Origin: Spirochaetia bacterium
GTDB taxonomy: Bacteria > Spirochaetota > Spirochaetia > CADAEX01
Length of the DNA: 34,919 nucleotides
NCBI GenBank assembly: GCA_017649605.1
Contig: JAGCGL010000090.1
Location: 1-34,919, forward strand
Direction of reading: 5' to 3'
Shown: in pieces, positions 13,517 to 21,704 of the stretch
How positions within the stretch are numbered: position 1 is the first letter of the stretch
Layout of the letters: each line of letters opens with the position of its first letter
The notes under the pieces: generated by a model
Seen by the model: the letters and a program-made list of their open reading frames with translations, nothing else
Told to the model about the DNA's origin: nothing
Databases searched by the model: none
Translations under genes and position numbers: made by a program

Positions 13517-14521
13517 ATGAAAAAGAAAGAAACACGTACTTTGAACAAAAAGATGCTGGAACGGATCATCATTGTCCACAATGCTATAAAGTCCGGCATG
13601 TATCCCAACAATAAGCAACTGCGGCGGTTCTACTGCGAACAGACAGGCTACAGCAAGGTGGGTGAGGCCACCATATGCCGGACCATAGATGCCCTGCGCA
13701 CATATTTCAAGGCGCCGCTGGAGTATGACCGCCAGAAAAATGGATACTATTATTTTGAGGATTGGGATTTTGCCCTTAACAATATATCGGCTCAGGATGT
13801 GTTCTACCTATCTGCGGCCAAGACCTTGCTCTCAAGCTTCCAGGGGAGTCCTCTGTACGAAGAGATCTCTGGGGTGATAGATTTTGTCACTGATACCCAG
13901 GCGGCAGGAAAGAGCGCACTTCTTAAGCGGATTGCAATTCCGCCTGCACCTGCTTTTTCTGTGGACAAGCAGGTATGGGATGATATTCTCAGGGCTCTGC
14001 AGGGCAACTTGGTTATTGAGTTTGACTACACAGGTCGCTGGGACACCGAGATGCAGCATCGCCGGGTACGTCCATATCAGCTTCTGCTGGAGGATGGCGT
14101 ATGCTATCTCTATGGCTTTGCAGAAGAGCGTGAGGACACCCGTCTTTTTGTCCTGAGCCGGATGAAAAAACTGAAAATTACCTCAGACCGCTTTAAGCTC
14201 CCTGCTGACTATGAGATGGCATCTCAATCTGGTGGAGGGCGGTTCGGCACCTTCGCCTCCAGGGATTTGGATAAATATGTAATCGATTTCTACGGTGATG
14301 CCCGGCCATATATCAAGGAGCGGGTGTGGGCCGATGACCAGAAGATAACTGATTTTGATGATGAGGACAGGACCAGGATTGAGTTTTCCTCTACACAGTT
14401 CCGTCCGATTCAGTATTGGGTGCTGTCCCAGGGGGGCAACGCAATTCCACGGGAACCGGAATGGCTGGTGGAGGAGTGGCAGGATCAGATCAAGCAGATG
14501 GTGAAGAATATCAAGAAATAA
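13517..14521 (+). CDS. WYL-domain transcriptional regulator, candidate master regulator of the island
   Basis: A 334-residue YafY/PafBC-type regulator. The N-terminal winged helix-turn-helix (about 1-75) includes PNNKQLRRFYCEQTGYSKVG and EATICRTIDALRTYF. The WYL domain (about 150-225) includes NLVIEFDYTGRW and RVRPYQLLLEDGVCYLYGF, where the signature W-Y-L reads C-Y-L. A WCX C-terminal domain follows (DKYVIDFYGDARPYI to EPEWLVEEWQDQI). WYL domains sense ligands, in several cases single-stranded DNA or nucleotides, and WYL proteins control defence and DNA-damage genes. The ATG at 13517 is chosen because the earlier ATG at 13487 lies inside operator F and upstream of the -10. No Shine-Dalgarno site is visible. 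Control of the eight boxes is inferred from position and geometry. The gene ends eight bases before a convergent gene. Confidence 0.92.
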   Translation: MKKKETRTLNKKMLERIIIVHNAIKSGMYPNNKQLRRFYCEQTGYSKVGEATICRTIDALRTYFKAPLEYDRQKNGYYYFEDWDFALNNISAQDVFYLSAAKTLLSSFQGSPLYEEISGVIDFVTDTQAAGKSALLKRIAIPPAPAFSVDKQVWDDILRALQGNLVIEFDYTGRWDTEMQHRRVRPYQLLLEDGVCYLYGFAEEREDTRLFVLSRMKKLKITSDRFKLPADYEMASQSGGGRFGTFASRDLDKYVIDFYGDARPYIKERVWADDQKITDFDDEDRTRIEFSSTQFRPIQYWVLSQGGNAIPREPEWLVEEWQDQIKQMVKNIKK

Positions 14522-14529
14522 ATCGCTGC

Positions 14530-15693
14530 TTAAATATTTCCTGTCCAAAGCCGCTCAAAGAAGTACTTCCAGGGCAGGATTTCAATTCCATCAATCAGGC
14601 GGGGGTGTTCTTCTTGACACACGACAATGTATTTCTTGAAAATACCCTCTTCCCGCAGAGCCTTGAGTCCTTTAAGGTGCTTATCAGAAACTTTGCCGGA
14701 TGATTTGACCTCAATTGCTGTTCTCTCATCAATGCAGAAATCAACTTCTGCCCCGGTTGTGGAACGCCAGAAAGTCAGCTTGCTTCTAGGGTTTGTATAA
14801 TCAATCCATGCCTTTAATTCCATGCATACGAGCTGCTCAAAGAACTCTCCGAATTCAGTAGTATCCTCGGCAGGAGTCGGAATGTTTTTTAGAGATCTTG
14901 CAACAGCAATATCAAAGAAATAGAACTTGGATGTGGCTATTGCTTTGCGTTTTACTGTTTTTCTGAAGGGTTCAATCTGATAACCAAGCAGGGTGTCCTC
15001 CAATACTTGATACCATTGCCTGATTGTCTGATGCGGAACCTGGCTGTCACTGGCTACATTTGTATAATTGAGGATCTGTGAGTTTGTCAGGGCTGCAACA
15101 TTCAAGAATTGGGCGAAAGCGGGAATATTCCGGGACGCACCTTCTGCCGCTATTTCTTCTGTCAGGTATGTGTTGATATATGCAGCTAAATCCTCCTCTA
15201 TATCCTGCGAGAGGAACATGAAAGGAAGCAGTCCATGTTCAAAGATGAAGGGAAGGTTATAATTGGGACTGTCGTGAATTTCCGGGAATGTCAGGGGATG
15301 AAAATGACGTTCTGTAGCACGGCCGCCCAGCAGGTTTGTTCCTGCATCTTTCAGTTTCCGGGCGCTGGAGCCAGTAAGAAGGAACCTGATGTTCCGTTCT
15401 TCAATAAGAAACTGGATTTCATCAAGCAGATTAGGACATTTTTGTATTTCATCAATTATAATTGTACAGTCATGGAGATTCCTTATCTCGACCTCCTGCC
15501 TCAGCAGGCCGGGATCTGCAAGAACTCTTAACCGGAGCCGTCCATCAAGCAAGGTCCAGAAGAGGGCAATGTCCTTTTTGAGCAGCTGATTTTTGATATA
15601 GGACGATTTCCCTGTCTGCCTGGGGCCAAACAGGAAAAGTGATTTTGTGGAAAGAATTTTTTCCAGGTCTAAAATACGATTAATATATGACAT
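14530..15693 (-). CDS. AAA_14/DUF4143 ATPase
   Basis: A 387-residue protein of the common AAA + DUF4143 type. The N-terminal ATPase has Walker A FGPRQTGKSS (about 22-31), Walker B CTIIIDEIQK and sensor motif FLLTGSSARK. The C-terminal DUF4143 domain has the nuclease-like GAEVDFCIDERTAIEVKSSG (D...E-x-K) and ends in the typical hydrophobic strand. The biological role of the family is unknown; it is scattered and mobile among bacteria, and toxin or defence roles have been suggested. Start 15693 has GAGG eight bases upstream. A large inverted repeat covers its promoter, so self-regulation is likely. It is convergent with the WYL gene and has no WYL-type box. Confidence 0.9.
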   Translation of the reverse strand: MSYINRILDLEKILSTKSLFLFGPRQTGKSSYIKNQLLKKDIALFWTLLDGRLRLRVLADPGLLRQEVEIRNLHDCTIIIDEIQKCPNLLDEIQFLIEERNIRFLLTGSSARKLKDAGTNLLGGRATERHFHPLTFPEIHDSPNYNLPFIFEHGLLPFMFLSQDIEEDLAAYINTYLTEEIAAEGASRNIPAFAQFLNVAALTNSQILNYTNVASDSQVPHQTIRQWYQVLEDTLLGYQIEPFRKTVKRKAIATSKFYFFDIAVARSLKNIPTPAEDTTEFGEFFEQLVCMELKAWIDYTNPRSKLTFWRSTTGAEVDFCIDERTAIEVKSSGKVSDKHLKGLKALREEGIFKKYIVVCQEEHPRLIDGIEILPWKYFFERLWTGNI

Positions 15694-15705
15694 CTCACGC
15701 CTCTA

Positions 15706-15732
15706 TAGTGAAATTTTATAAAAAATTCACTA
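15706..15732. promoter_or_regulatory. Inverted repeat over the AAA/DUF4143 promoter
   Basis: TAGTGAA (15706-15712) and TTCACTA (15726-15732) are perfect 7-bp arms. Extended inward they give 12-base arms with one mismatch around ATA. On the minus strand it contains TATAAA- and TATAGA-like -10 candidates and lies 13 bases before the start codon, so a bound protein would block transcription. The intact tail of the upstream DUF4186 gene ends 17 bases away. Confidence 0.5.
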
Positions 15733-15748
15733 AACTAACATAAAAATA

Positions 15749-16150
15749 TCATAAATTTTTGCTATTGGCAATAGAAATTTTTAGCTTTTGCTGGTTTTCG
15801 GTCTCCCGCACCAGCCACTGGCGGAGTACGGCAAGCACATACTGCTGCTCCTCGGAAGTGAGCTCTCTCCCCTTGGGGATGCCGTGCCACTTCTCCAGGC
15901 AGCCCCGGCAGCAGCACCCTGTTGCGTGCTGGGCTATGAACACGGGATGATTCTTCATGGGTGTCTGCTTGCCGTCGTTGGGGATATCGGCTGCGAACAG
16001 GCGGGTCTTGAGGAGCTCCTGAGCATGCTCCATTATTGTATCCAGCCCCTTCTCCTTAAAATAAGACAGCTCCCGCCTTTTTAGGTGGAAGCTGCTTCTG
16101 AATTTAGAGGCTGCCAGCCGTGCGAACAGCTGGTTCATATCTGAAAACAT
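15749..16150 (-). CDS. DUF4186 family protein
   Basis: A 133-residue protein that matches the DUF4186 pattern from memory: FRSSFHLKRRELSYFKEKG, then NDGKQTPMKNHPVFIAQHAT, a cysteine-rich CCCRGCLEKWHGIPKGREL, and a C-terminal helix (YVLAVLRQWLVRE). The C-C-C-x2-C and nearby histidines suggest a metal site, but no function is established for the family. The start follows the stop of the SPOR gene by one base (TGA-T-ATG), with no clear Shine-Dalgarno site, so translation is probably coupled. It is the last gene of the leftward polA operon. Confidence 0.82.
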   Translation of the reverse strand: MFSDMNQLFARLAASKFRSSFHLKRRELSYFKEKGLDTIMEHAQELLKTRLFAADIPNDGKQTPMKNHPVFIAQHATGCCCRGCLEKWHGIPKGRELTSEEQQYVLAVLRQWLVRETENQQKLKISIANSKNL

Positions 16151-16151
16151 A

Positions 16152-16850
16152 TCACTTGGTGGTTATGAAGCTGTCGCCCATCCCAGGGAGAGCCTTGATC
16201 TTAGGCAGCAGGGTGTCTACTTCTGCCTTGGTTGCATAAGGGCCGATCTTTACCCTGTGATATGTCTTGCCATTTGCCGCAATAGTCTGGATTGAGGAGG
16301 TGTATCCCTTGGCGGACAGTTCCTGTTTAGTCTTGTCTGCCGCATCCTTGGTTGCATAAGAACCAACCTGAACCCAGTAGCTGACTTTGGCTGCAGTCGA
16401 AGTTGTTGCGGCTGGTTTGGCCTGTGTCTGTGCTGGCTTTGTAGCCTGCTGAGTTGCCGCTGGTTTGGTTGGCTGTGCAGGAGCAGCTGGAGCCGGCTTG
16501 GTTGCAGGTGCTGGTGTAGCTTTTGGCGCAGGTGTTGTCTGAGCCGGTTTAGCAGCAGGTGCAGGGGTTGGAGCCGGAGTCTTTTTTACTTCAGGCTGTG
16601 CTGCTGGTGTCTGAGCCGGCTGTACAGGGGTCTTCTTTACCTCTGGCTTAGCTGGCTGTGCTGGAGCAGGAGTTGCTTTCTGTTCTACAGCCGGTGCAGG
16701 TGATGCTGACTTTGACCATTCTGTGGTTTTGCCGCTCTGTGCCAGGCCTGTGCTGTCGGAAGGGAGGAAGAAGAACATTCCTGCTCCCAATAAGATAAGA
16801 ATCAAGATTCCTACTGAAAGAATTGTCCATAAAAGTTTCTGCTGTTCCAT
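16152..16850 (-). CDS. Membrane-anchored SPOR-domain protein
   Basis: A 232-residue protein. It starts with a short cytoplasmic tail and one membrane helix (LLWTILSVGILILILLGAG), continues with a low-complexity linker of about 110 residues made mostly of A, P, K, Q and T, and ends with a SPOR domain (about 155-230, SYWVQVGSYATKDAADKTKQ to YHRVKIGPYATKAEVDTL). SPOR domains bind denuded peptidoglycan at division septa, so the protein probably works at the cell wall from the outer face of the inner membrane. ATG 16850 has AAAGGA six bases upstream and follows the coaE stop by one base. An in-frame TTG at 16868 overlaps coaE and is less likely. Confidence 0.9.
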   Translation of the reverse strand: MEQQKLLWTILSVGILILILLGAGMFFFLPSDSTGLAQSGKTTEWSKSASPAPAVEQKATPAPAQPAKPEVKKTPVQPAQTPAAQPEVKKTPAPTPAPAAKPAQTTPAPKATPAPATKPAPAAPAQPTKPAATQQATKPAQTQAKPAATTSTAAKVSYWVQVGSYATKDAADKTKQELSAKGYTSSIQTIAANGKTYHRVKIGPYATKAEVDTLLPKIKALPGMGDSFITTK

Positions 16851-16851
16851 T

Positions 16852-17424
16852 TCATTTCCTTTTTTCAAGTATTTTTACTATTTTTTCTGCAGTCTTCTCT
16901 TCGCTGCCTATATTTCTTATAGTAAAAATATCGGCATTTGTAGAAAAATTATTAGGATTCATCTTTCTTTGAGCCCAAATTCTTTTAAAAAGTGCCCAGG
17001 GGGATGTTCCGCCCCGCTTAAGTCCTCTGAAAAACCGCACTATGGCAGGGGCGTCCACCCAGAAAATAATGTCGCACAACTTATCAAGCTTCATCTCAAA
17101 AAGGATTGCGGCGTTGATGACCACCTCCTGACGCTCTACAATTATGTCTTCCACCATCCGCACCATCTCGGGGTGTACAATGCTCTCAAGCCTTTTCTTT
17201 TCCTCTGGGTTTGAGAACACGATTGCCCCCAGTGCCCGCCGGTTCACTGTTCCATCCTGGTTCCGTATGCCCGGTCCGAAGGCTGCAATAAGTTTCTCCT
17301 TCTGATGCTCCAGGGCTAAATGTCCCAGCTGATCCACATCCACAAGGCAGTAGCCCATCTTCTCAAGCGGTTTGATAACAGAGTTCTTTCCCGCGCAGGT
17401 CTTCCCTGCCACTCCTATGACCAT
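16852..17424 (-). CDS. coaE: Dephospho-CoA kinase
   Basis: A 190-residue P-loop kinase that phosphorylates dephospho-CoA in the last step of coenzyme A synthesis. The P-loop is GVAGKTCAGKNS near the N-terminus, followed by the substrate-binding DVDQLGHLAL and the LID-region arginines (WAQRKMNP); HPEM in SIVHPEMVRMVED is a family hallmark. The P-loop carries a final Asn-Ser instead of the common Ser/Thr. The start ATG overlaps the polA stop by one base (TGATG), as is common in spirochaetes where coaE follows polA. Length is normal. Confidence 0.92.
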   Translation of the reverse strand: MVIGVAGKTCAGKNSVIKPLEKMGYCLVDVDQLGHLALEHQKEKLIAAFGPGIRNQDGTVNRRALGAIVFSNPEEKKRLESIVHPEMVRMVEDIIVERQEVVINAAILFEMKLDKLCDIIFWVDAPAIVRFFRGLKRGGTSPWALFKRIWAQRKMNPNNFSTNADIFTIRNIGSEEKTAEKIVKILEKRK

Positions 17425-20138
17425 CAGTGCATGTCTCCCCAGCTCTCGGCTGTCTCTATGCTGACACGGAGCGGAACATGGAGCTTTATAACATTCTCCA
17501 TCTCCTCCTTGACCAGCTTTTTCATGACCTCAACCTCTTTCTGAGGCACCTCGAATATAAGCTCATCGTGGATCTGGAGTACCATCTTGGATTCCAGCCC
17601 TTTCTCCTTGAGCTTTTGTGAAATATTGATCATAGCCATCTTGACGATATCGGCGGCAGAGCCCTGGATAGGGGAGTTGAATGCAATGCGTTCGGCGCCA
17701 CTCCGCTCGTTGTGGTTCTGGCTGTTGATAGCGTTGATGAACCGCTCCCTTCCAAGGATTGTCTTGACGCACTCATGTTCCCGCGCGTAGTCCAGAGTCT
17801 GGTTGATGAAGCGCTGGACACCGGCATACTTCTCGAAGTACATCTTGATGAAACCGCTGGCCTGTGAGACAGAGATGTTGAGATCTCGCCCCAGACGGAA
17901 AGCTGACATGCCGTAGATGACACCAAAGTTGATGACCTTGGCAACCCGCCGCTGATCTGGGGTCACTGCCTCCTGCGGCACTCCGAACACCAATGATGCA
18001 GTAAGGCGGTGTACATCTACCCCTTCTTTAAAGGCCTTGGTCAGCTCCGGGTCTTCTGACAGGTGAGCCAGTACCACCAGTTCTATCTGGGAGTAGTCGG
18101 CGCTTAAGAACACCATGCCGGCCCTTGCTGTAAAGGCTTTGCGGATGCGGCGCCCCTCCTCGTCCCTGATCGGGATATTCTGCAGGTTTGGGTTGATGCT
18201 GGAAAGGCGTCCGGTAGCTGTGCCTGTCTGCCTGAATGTGGTATGGATTCTGGAGCTTGAGTCGGTCTGGAGAGGCAGGGCATCAACATAGGTGGATTTA
18301 AGCTTTGCCAGCGCCCGGTACCGCAGTATCAACTGGGGCACCACATCCTCTAATGCAAGTTCCTCCAGCACTGTAGTGTCGGTGGAATAGCCTGTCTTGG
18401 TCTTTTTTATAGGCTTGAGCTTACGGTCGGTGAAAAGAATCTCCTGGAGCTGCTGGGTTGAGTTGATGTTGAACTCCTTGCCGCACTCCTTGTAAATTTC
18501 TATCTCTATTGCCGACAGCTGGGCCTCAAGCTCCACAGAGTATTTCTCAAGCACATGCTTGTCTATGCGGATTCCTTCCAGCTCCATATCTCCAAGTATG
18601 GTGACCAGCGGCATCTCCACATCGAAGAAAAGTTTCTCGTTATGTGCCTTCACTATCGGATAAAGGTGCTCGTAAAGGCGGAATGTGATGTCTGCATCCT
18701 CGGCTGCATACTCTGTGGCCTGTTCCAGCGGCACATCCTGGAAGAATTTGCCTTTGGGCACCACATCGTCGTAGGTGATAGTCTTGTAATTGAAATAATG
18801 GTCGGCCAGGTAGTCCATGTTGTAGACCGAAATCTTGGTATCAACCAGCCAGGCTGCGATCATGGTGTCGAACCAGAGGCCGGCCGGGTTTATGCCCCAC
18901 CGCTTGAGAACCTGGTAGTCGAACTTGAAGTTCTGACCTATCAGTTTGAGCGACGGATCTTCCAGTATCTGCCGCAGCTTGTTCTTGATTATCTCTTCCG
19001 GAATGTAATACTTGCCTTCGGCCTGGATAGGGATGTAGAAACCTTCTTCTGCCTTGACCGCAATTGAGAAACCCACCGGATGGTTTGAGACAAAGTCCAG
19101 GCTGTCGGTCTCGGAATCGAAGGCATAGATGCCAGCTTTTTTAACTTTTTCAATAAGCTCATCCAGCTGGGATAGCTGTGTTATGGTTGTATAGACTCCT
19201 TTTTTTGCCTCCTGTTTCGGAGCTTCGGGAACCTCGTCTGCAGGGTTCTGGGCGAACAAGCCCCCTGCCGGTACCCCTGCTTTCTCTTCCAGCCATTTGA
19301 TGGCGCTCTTGATTCCCTCTTCCTTAAGGAGCGGAACTGCGGCATGGTAGTTCAGATTGGCTGTGGAGAAATCGTCCAGGCACTGCTCCAGCGGCACATC
19401 GCTGCAGAGCTGCACCAGCTTACGGCTTAAGAGGCAATCTTCCTTACTGGCCTCCAGTTTAGCTTTATTAGCCCCTTTTATGTTCTCTATGTTTTCGTAG
19501 ATGCTGTCGATGCTCCCATAGGTCTGGAGCAGTGTCACAGCCCCCTTTGGGCCTATCCCTTTTACCCCCGGGATGTTGTCGGCAGAGTCGCCGCAAAGGG
19601 CCAGGTAGTCCAGGATCTGTTCGGGCCAAACGCCCCACTCCTTGAACACGCCGTCACGGTCCATCTCGTTGTAGTCATCCTTGCTGTAACGGATGACCTT
19701 TATGTTGTCGGAAACCAGCTGGAGCAGGTCTTTATCCCCGGTTATTATGCGGCACTGGGAATCTTCGGCCTGGCACTTCTTGGCATAGGTGGCAATGATG
19801 TCGTCGGCCTCGTAACCGTTCTTTCTGAGGGCTGTTATCCCCAGGGCTTTAAGGATAGCCTCTATCCGTGGAATCTGGGCATGGAGATCCTCCGGAGTCT
19901 TGTCCCGTGTGGCTTTGTACTCAGGGTACATTTCGTGTCTGAAGGTAGGGGTCAGAGAATCAAGGGTAACTAAGAAATATTCCGGATTGTACCGGTCAAA
20001 AAGGCTGAACAGGGTGCGGAAAAAACCGAATATGGCAGAGCTGTTCTCCCCCTTGGGATTCATCATAGGATTCCTGATGAAAGCAAAATAGGATTTATAA
20101 ATAAGGCTGTAGCCGTCAAGGATAAAATAGGTTTTCAT
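17424..20138 (-). CDS. polA: DNA polymerase I with 5' nuclease, proofreading and polymerase domains
   Basis: A 904-residue full-length Pol I. The N-terminal 5'-3' nuclease (about 1-290) includes ITGDKDLLQLV and the helix-hairpin-helix DNIPGVKGIGPKGA. The 3'-5' exonuclease domain keeps its acidic residues: YAFDSETDSLDF (D-x-E), GQNFKFDY and YAAEDADITFRLY, so proofreading should be active, unlike in many bacteria. The polymerase domain has motif A FLSADYSQIELVVLAHL, motif B RRVAKVINFGVIYGMSAF and motif C LQIHDELIFEVP. It acts in Okazaki fragment maturation and excision repair. Start 20138 has GGAGGG directly upstream; the open frame continues to 20252 but crosses the promoter. It heads the operon with coaE, SPOR and DUF4186. 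Confidence 0.97.
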   Translation of the reverse strand: MKTYFILDGYSLIYKSYFAFIRNPMMNPKGENSSAIFGFFRTLFSLFDRYNPEYFLVTLDSLTPTFRHEMYPEYKATRDKTPEDLHAQIPRIEAILKALGITALRKNGYEADDIIATYAKKCQAEDSQCRIITGDKDLLQLVSDNIKVIRYSKDDYNEMDRDGVFKEWGVWPEQILDYLALCGDSADNIPGVKGIGPKGAVTLLQTYGSIDSIYENIENIKGANKAKLEASKEDCLLSRKLVQLCSDVPLEQCLDDFSTANLNYHAAVPLLKEEGIKSAIKWLEEKAGVPAGGLFAQNPADEVPEAPKQEAKKGVYTTITQLSQLDELIEKVKKAGIYAFDSETDSLDFVSNHPVGFSIAVKAEEGFYIPIQAEGKYYIPEEIIKNKLRQILEDPSLKLIGQNFKFDYQVLKRWGINPAGLWFDTMIAAWLVDTKISVYNMDYLADHYFNYKTITYDDVVPKGKFFQDVPLEQATEYAAEDADITFRLYEHLYPIVKAHNEKLFFDVEMPLVTILGDMELEGIRIDKHVLEKYSVELEAQLSAIEIEIYKECGKEFNINSTQQLQEILFTDRKLKPIKKTKTGYSTDTTVLEELALEDVVPQLILRYRALAKLKSTYVDALPLQTDSSSRIHTTFRQTGTATGRLSSINPNLQNIPIRDEEGRRIRKAFTARAGMVFLSADYSQIELVVLAHLSEDPELTKAFKEGVDVHRLTASLVFGVPQEAVTPDQRRVAKVINFGVIYGMSAFRLGRDLNISVSQASGFIKMYFEKYAGVQRFINQTLDYAREHECVKTILGRERFINAINSQNHNERSGAERIAFNSPIQGSAADIVKMAMINISQKLKEKGLESKMVLQIHDELIFEVPQKEVEVMKKLVKEEMENVIKLHVPLRVSIETAESWGDMH

Positions 20139-20154
20139 GAGCCCTCCATCTCCG

Positions 20155-20160
20155 ATTATA
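20155..20160 (-). promoter_or_regulatory. -10 element of the polA operon
   Basis: The minus strand reads TATAAT at 20160-20155, 16 bases before the start codon. A GTGAAA 17 bases further upstream is the best -35 candidate. It is back-to-back with the promoter of the ABC transporter operon. Confidence 0.5.
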
Positions 20161-20193
20161 TTCCATATTATATTTTTTTTCACGATATTTGAT

Positions 20194-20202
20194 TGATATA
20201 AT
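20194..20202 (+). promoter_or_regulatory. Extended -10 promoter of the amino-acid ABC transporter operon
   Basis: TG-A-TATAAT at 20194-20202 is a perfect extended -10 element, with only a T tract where a -35 would be. The predicted start is near 20209, about 30 bases before the TTG start codon. No operator is visible. Confidence 0.6.
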
Positions 20203-20239
20203 GCTTTTTTTAGTCTATGCTGAAAAAAAGGAGAAAAAA

Positions 20240-21037
20240 TTGAAAACTTCATCTAAAATTTTAATCTGCGCACTCGTTCTTCTGCTCTGCGCAGCTTTCG
20301 CATTTGCCGGTGGAAAGAAAGAGGCATCAAACTCTGATAAGGCATATGTTGTCAACAAGGGAACTCTTGTAGTAGGAATCACAGATTTCGCACCAATGGA
20401 CTACAAAGAGGGAAATGAATGGATCGGTTTCGATGCTGATATGTCAGTTGCATTTGCCAAAGAACTTGGTGTTAAGTGCGAGTTCATCGAGATTGACTGG
20501 GACTCCAAGAGCATGGAGCTTGAGAACAAGACAATCGACTGCGTATGGAACGGAATGACCCTTACAGACGGCGTTAAAAAGGCTATGGCTACATCCAACC
20601 CATACTGCAACAACGCACAGATCATCGTTACAAAGAAAGCACTCGCAGCTTCCCTTAAGAAGGCTGAGGATGCAAAGAATCTTAAGTTTGCCGTAGAGGC
20701 TGGAAGCGCCGGAGAAGAGGCTGCAAAAGAGAATGGATACAATGCAATGGCAGTTGACACACAGGCTGCTGCAGTAATGGAAGTTGCTGCCGGAACATCC
20801 GAGGCTTGTATCATCGACTCACTCATGGCTGCCGCAATGGTTGGACCTGGAACATCATACCCAGACCTGACATACTCAGTTGCTCTTACAACAGAGGAGT
20901 ACGGTGTTGGATTCAGAAAAGGATCTGACCTGGTGCCAGCTATCAATGATTTCTTCAAGAAAGCATATGCTGACGGCTCAATGATGAAGGCTGCCGAGAA
21001 GTACGGCACACAGGCTTCCATCATCCCACAGAAATAA
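20240..21037 (+). CDS. Polar amino-acid ABC transporter substrate-binding protein (family 3)
   Basis: A 265-residue secreted protein. The signal peptide LKTSSKILICALVLLLCAAF continues to AFAGGKKEA, a treponemal-looking cleavage region. The mature part is the SBP_bac_3 fold: LVVGITDFAPMDYKEGNEWI, GFDADMSVAFAKELG and IDCVWNGMTLTDGVKKAM are family hallmarks. It binds a polar amino acid in the periplasm and delivers it to the permease encoded next. The TTG at 20240 is chosen as start because AGGAG lies six bases upstream and it begins the signal peptide; the ATG at 20189 is upstream of the -10 element. The stop overlaps the permease start (TAATG). Ligand is unknown. Confidence 0.93.
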   Translation: MKTSSKILICALVLLLCAAFAFAGGKKEASNSDKAYVVNKGTLVVGITDFAPMDYKEGNEWIGFDADMSVAFAKELGVKCEFIEIDWDSKSMELENKTIDCVWNGMTLTDGVKKAMATSNPYCNNAQIIVTKKALAASLKKAEDAKNLKFAVEAGSAGEEAAKENGYNAMAVDTQAAAVMEVAAGTSEACIIDSLMAAAMVGPGTSYPDLTYSVALTTEEYGVGFRKGSDLVPAINDFFKKAYADGSMMKAAEKYGTQASIIPQK

Positions 21038-21693
21038 TGGTTCAGGAAGTTCTGCTCCGGCTTTGTGCCGGCTTTGTAAAGACAATTGAGCTCTTTCTGC
21101 TCACTCTGGCCGGAGCAGTTCCGCTTGGACTTATCATAGCCTTCGGGTCTATGGCTAAGTTCAAGCCCCTGAAAATAATTGTCCGTTTTATAGTCTGGAT
21201 CGTGAGAGGTACACCTCTCATGCTCCAGCTTATAGTTATCTACTATGGTCCCGGACTTCTGTTCCATCAGAACATCTGGGGCATGGGCACCTCCGGGCGG
21301 TTCACCGCTGTCATGGTGGCCTTCATAATCAACTATTCATGTTATTTCTCTGAGATTTACCGGGGTGGAATTGAGAGCATCTCCAAGGGGCAGTACGAGG
21401 CTGGCCAGGTTCTTGGACTTACCAGGCGCCAGGTCTTCTTCAAGATAGTGCTGCTGCAGGTTATAAAGCGCATTGTTCCCCCTATGGGCAACGAGATAAT
21501 CACTCTGGTCAAGGACACCTCCCTGGCCCGTGTAATTGCAGTGTATGAGCTTATCTGGGCAGGGCAGACATTCATCAAGTCGGACGGAATAATCTGGCCT
21601 CTTTTCATGACAGGTGTTTTCTATCTTTTATTCAGTGGCATTCTGACCATTCTTCTTGCAAAGTTTGAGAAGAAGCTAAGCTATTTCAATTGA
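21037..21693 (+). CDS. Polar amino-acid ABC transporter permease
   Basis: A 218-residue inner-membrane protein of the HisMQ type, with about five membrane segments (for example FLLTLAGAVPLGLIIAFGSM). The cytoplasmic EAA loop that contacts the ATPase is present: EAGQVLGLTRRQVFFKIVLL. The PLMLQLIVIYYG stretch is typical of the family. As only one permease gene is present, it should form a homodimer. The start ATG overlaps the stop of the binding-protein gene, so translation is coupled. It ends 11 bases before the ATPase start. Confidence 0.94.
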   Translation: MVQEVLLRLCAGFVKTIELFLLTLAGAVPLGLIIAFGSMAKFKPLKIIVRFIVWIVRGTPLMLQLIVIYYGPGLLFHQNIWGMGTSGRFTAVMVAFIINYSCYFSEIYRGGIESISKGQYEAGQVLGLTRRQVFFKIVLLQVIKRIVPPMGNEIITLVKDTSLARVIAVYELIWAGQTFIKSDGIIWPLFMTGVFYLLFSGILTILLAKFEKKLSYFN

Positions 21694-21704
21694 TGGAGGA
21701 AGAG

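Noticed and set aside
2590..13520. The TATCA/TGATA repeats as a CRISPR array or mobile-element repeats
   Set aside because: They are short palindromes at irregular distances in promoters, on both strands, with no spacers and no flanking duplications.
2457..14521. Integrated phage or integrative element
   Set aside because: No integrase, transposase, attachment repeats or phage structural genes are visible, and the flanks are not tRNA genes. The AT-rich parts suggest transfer but not by a mobile element that can be seen here.
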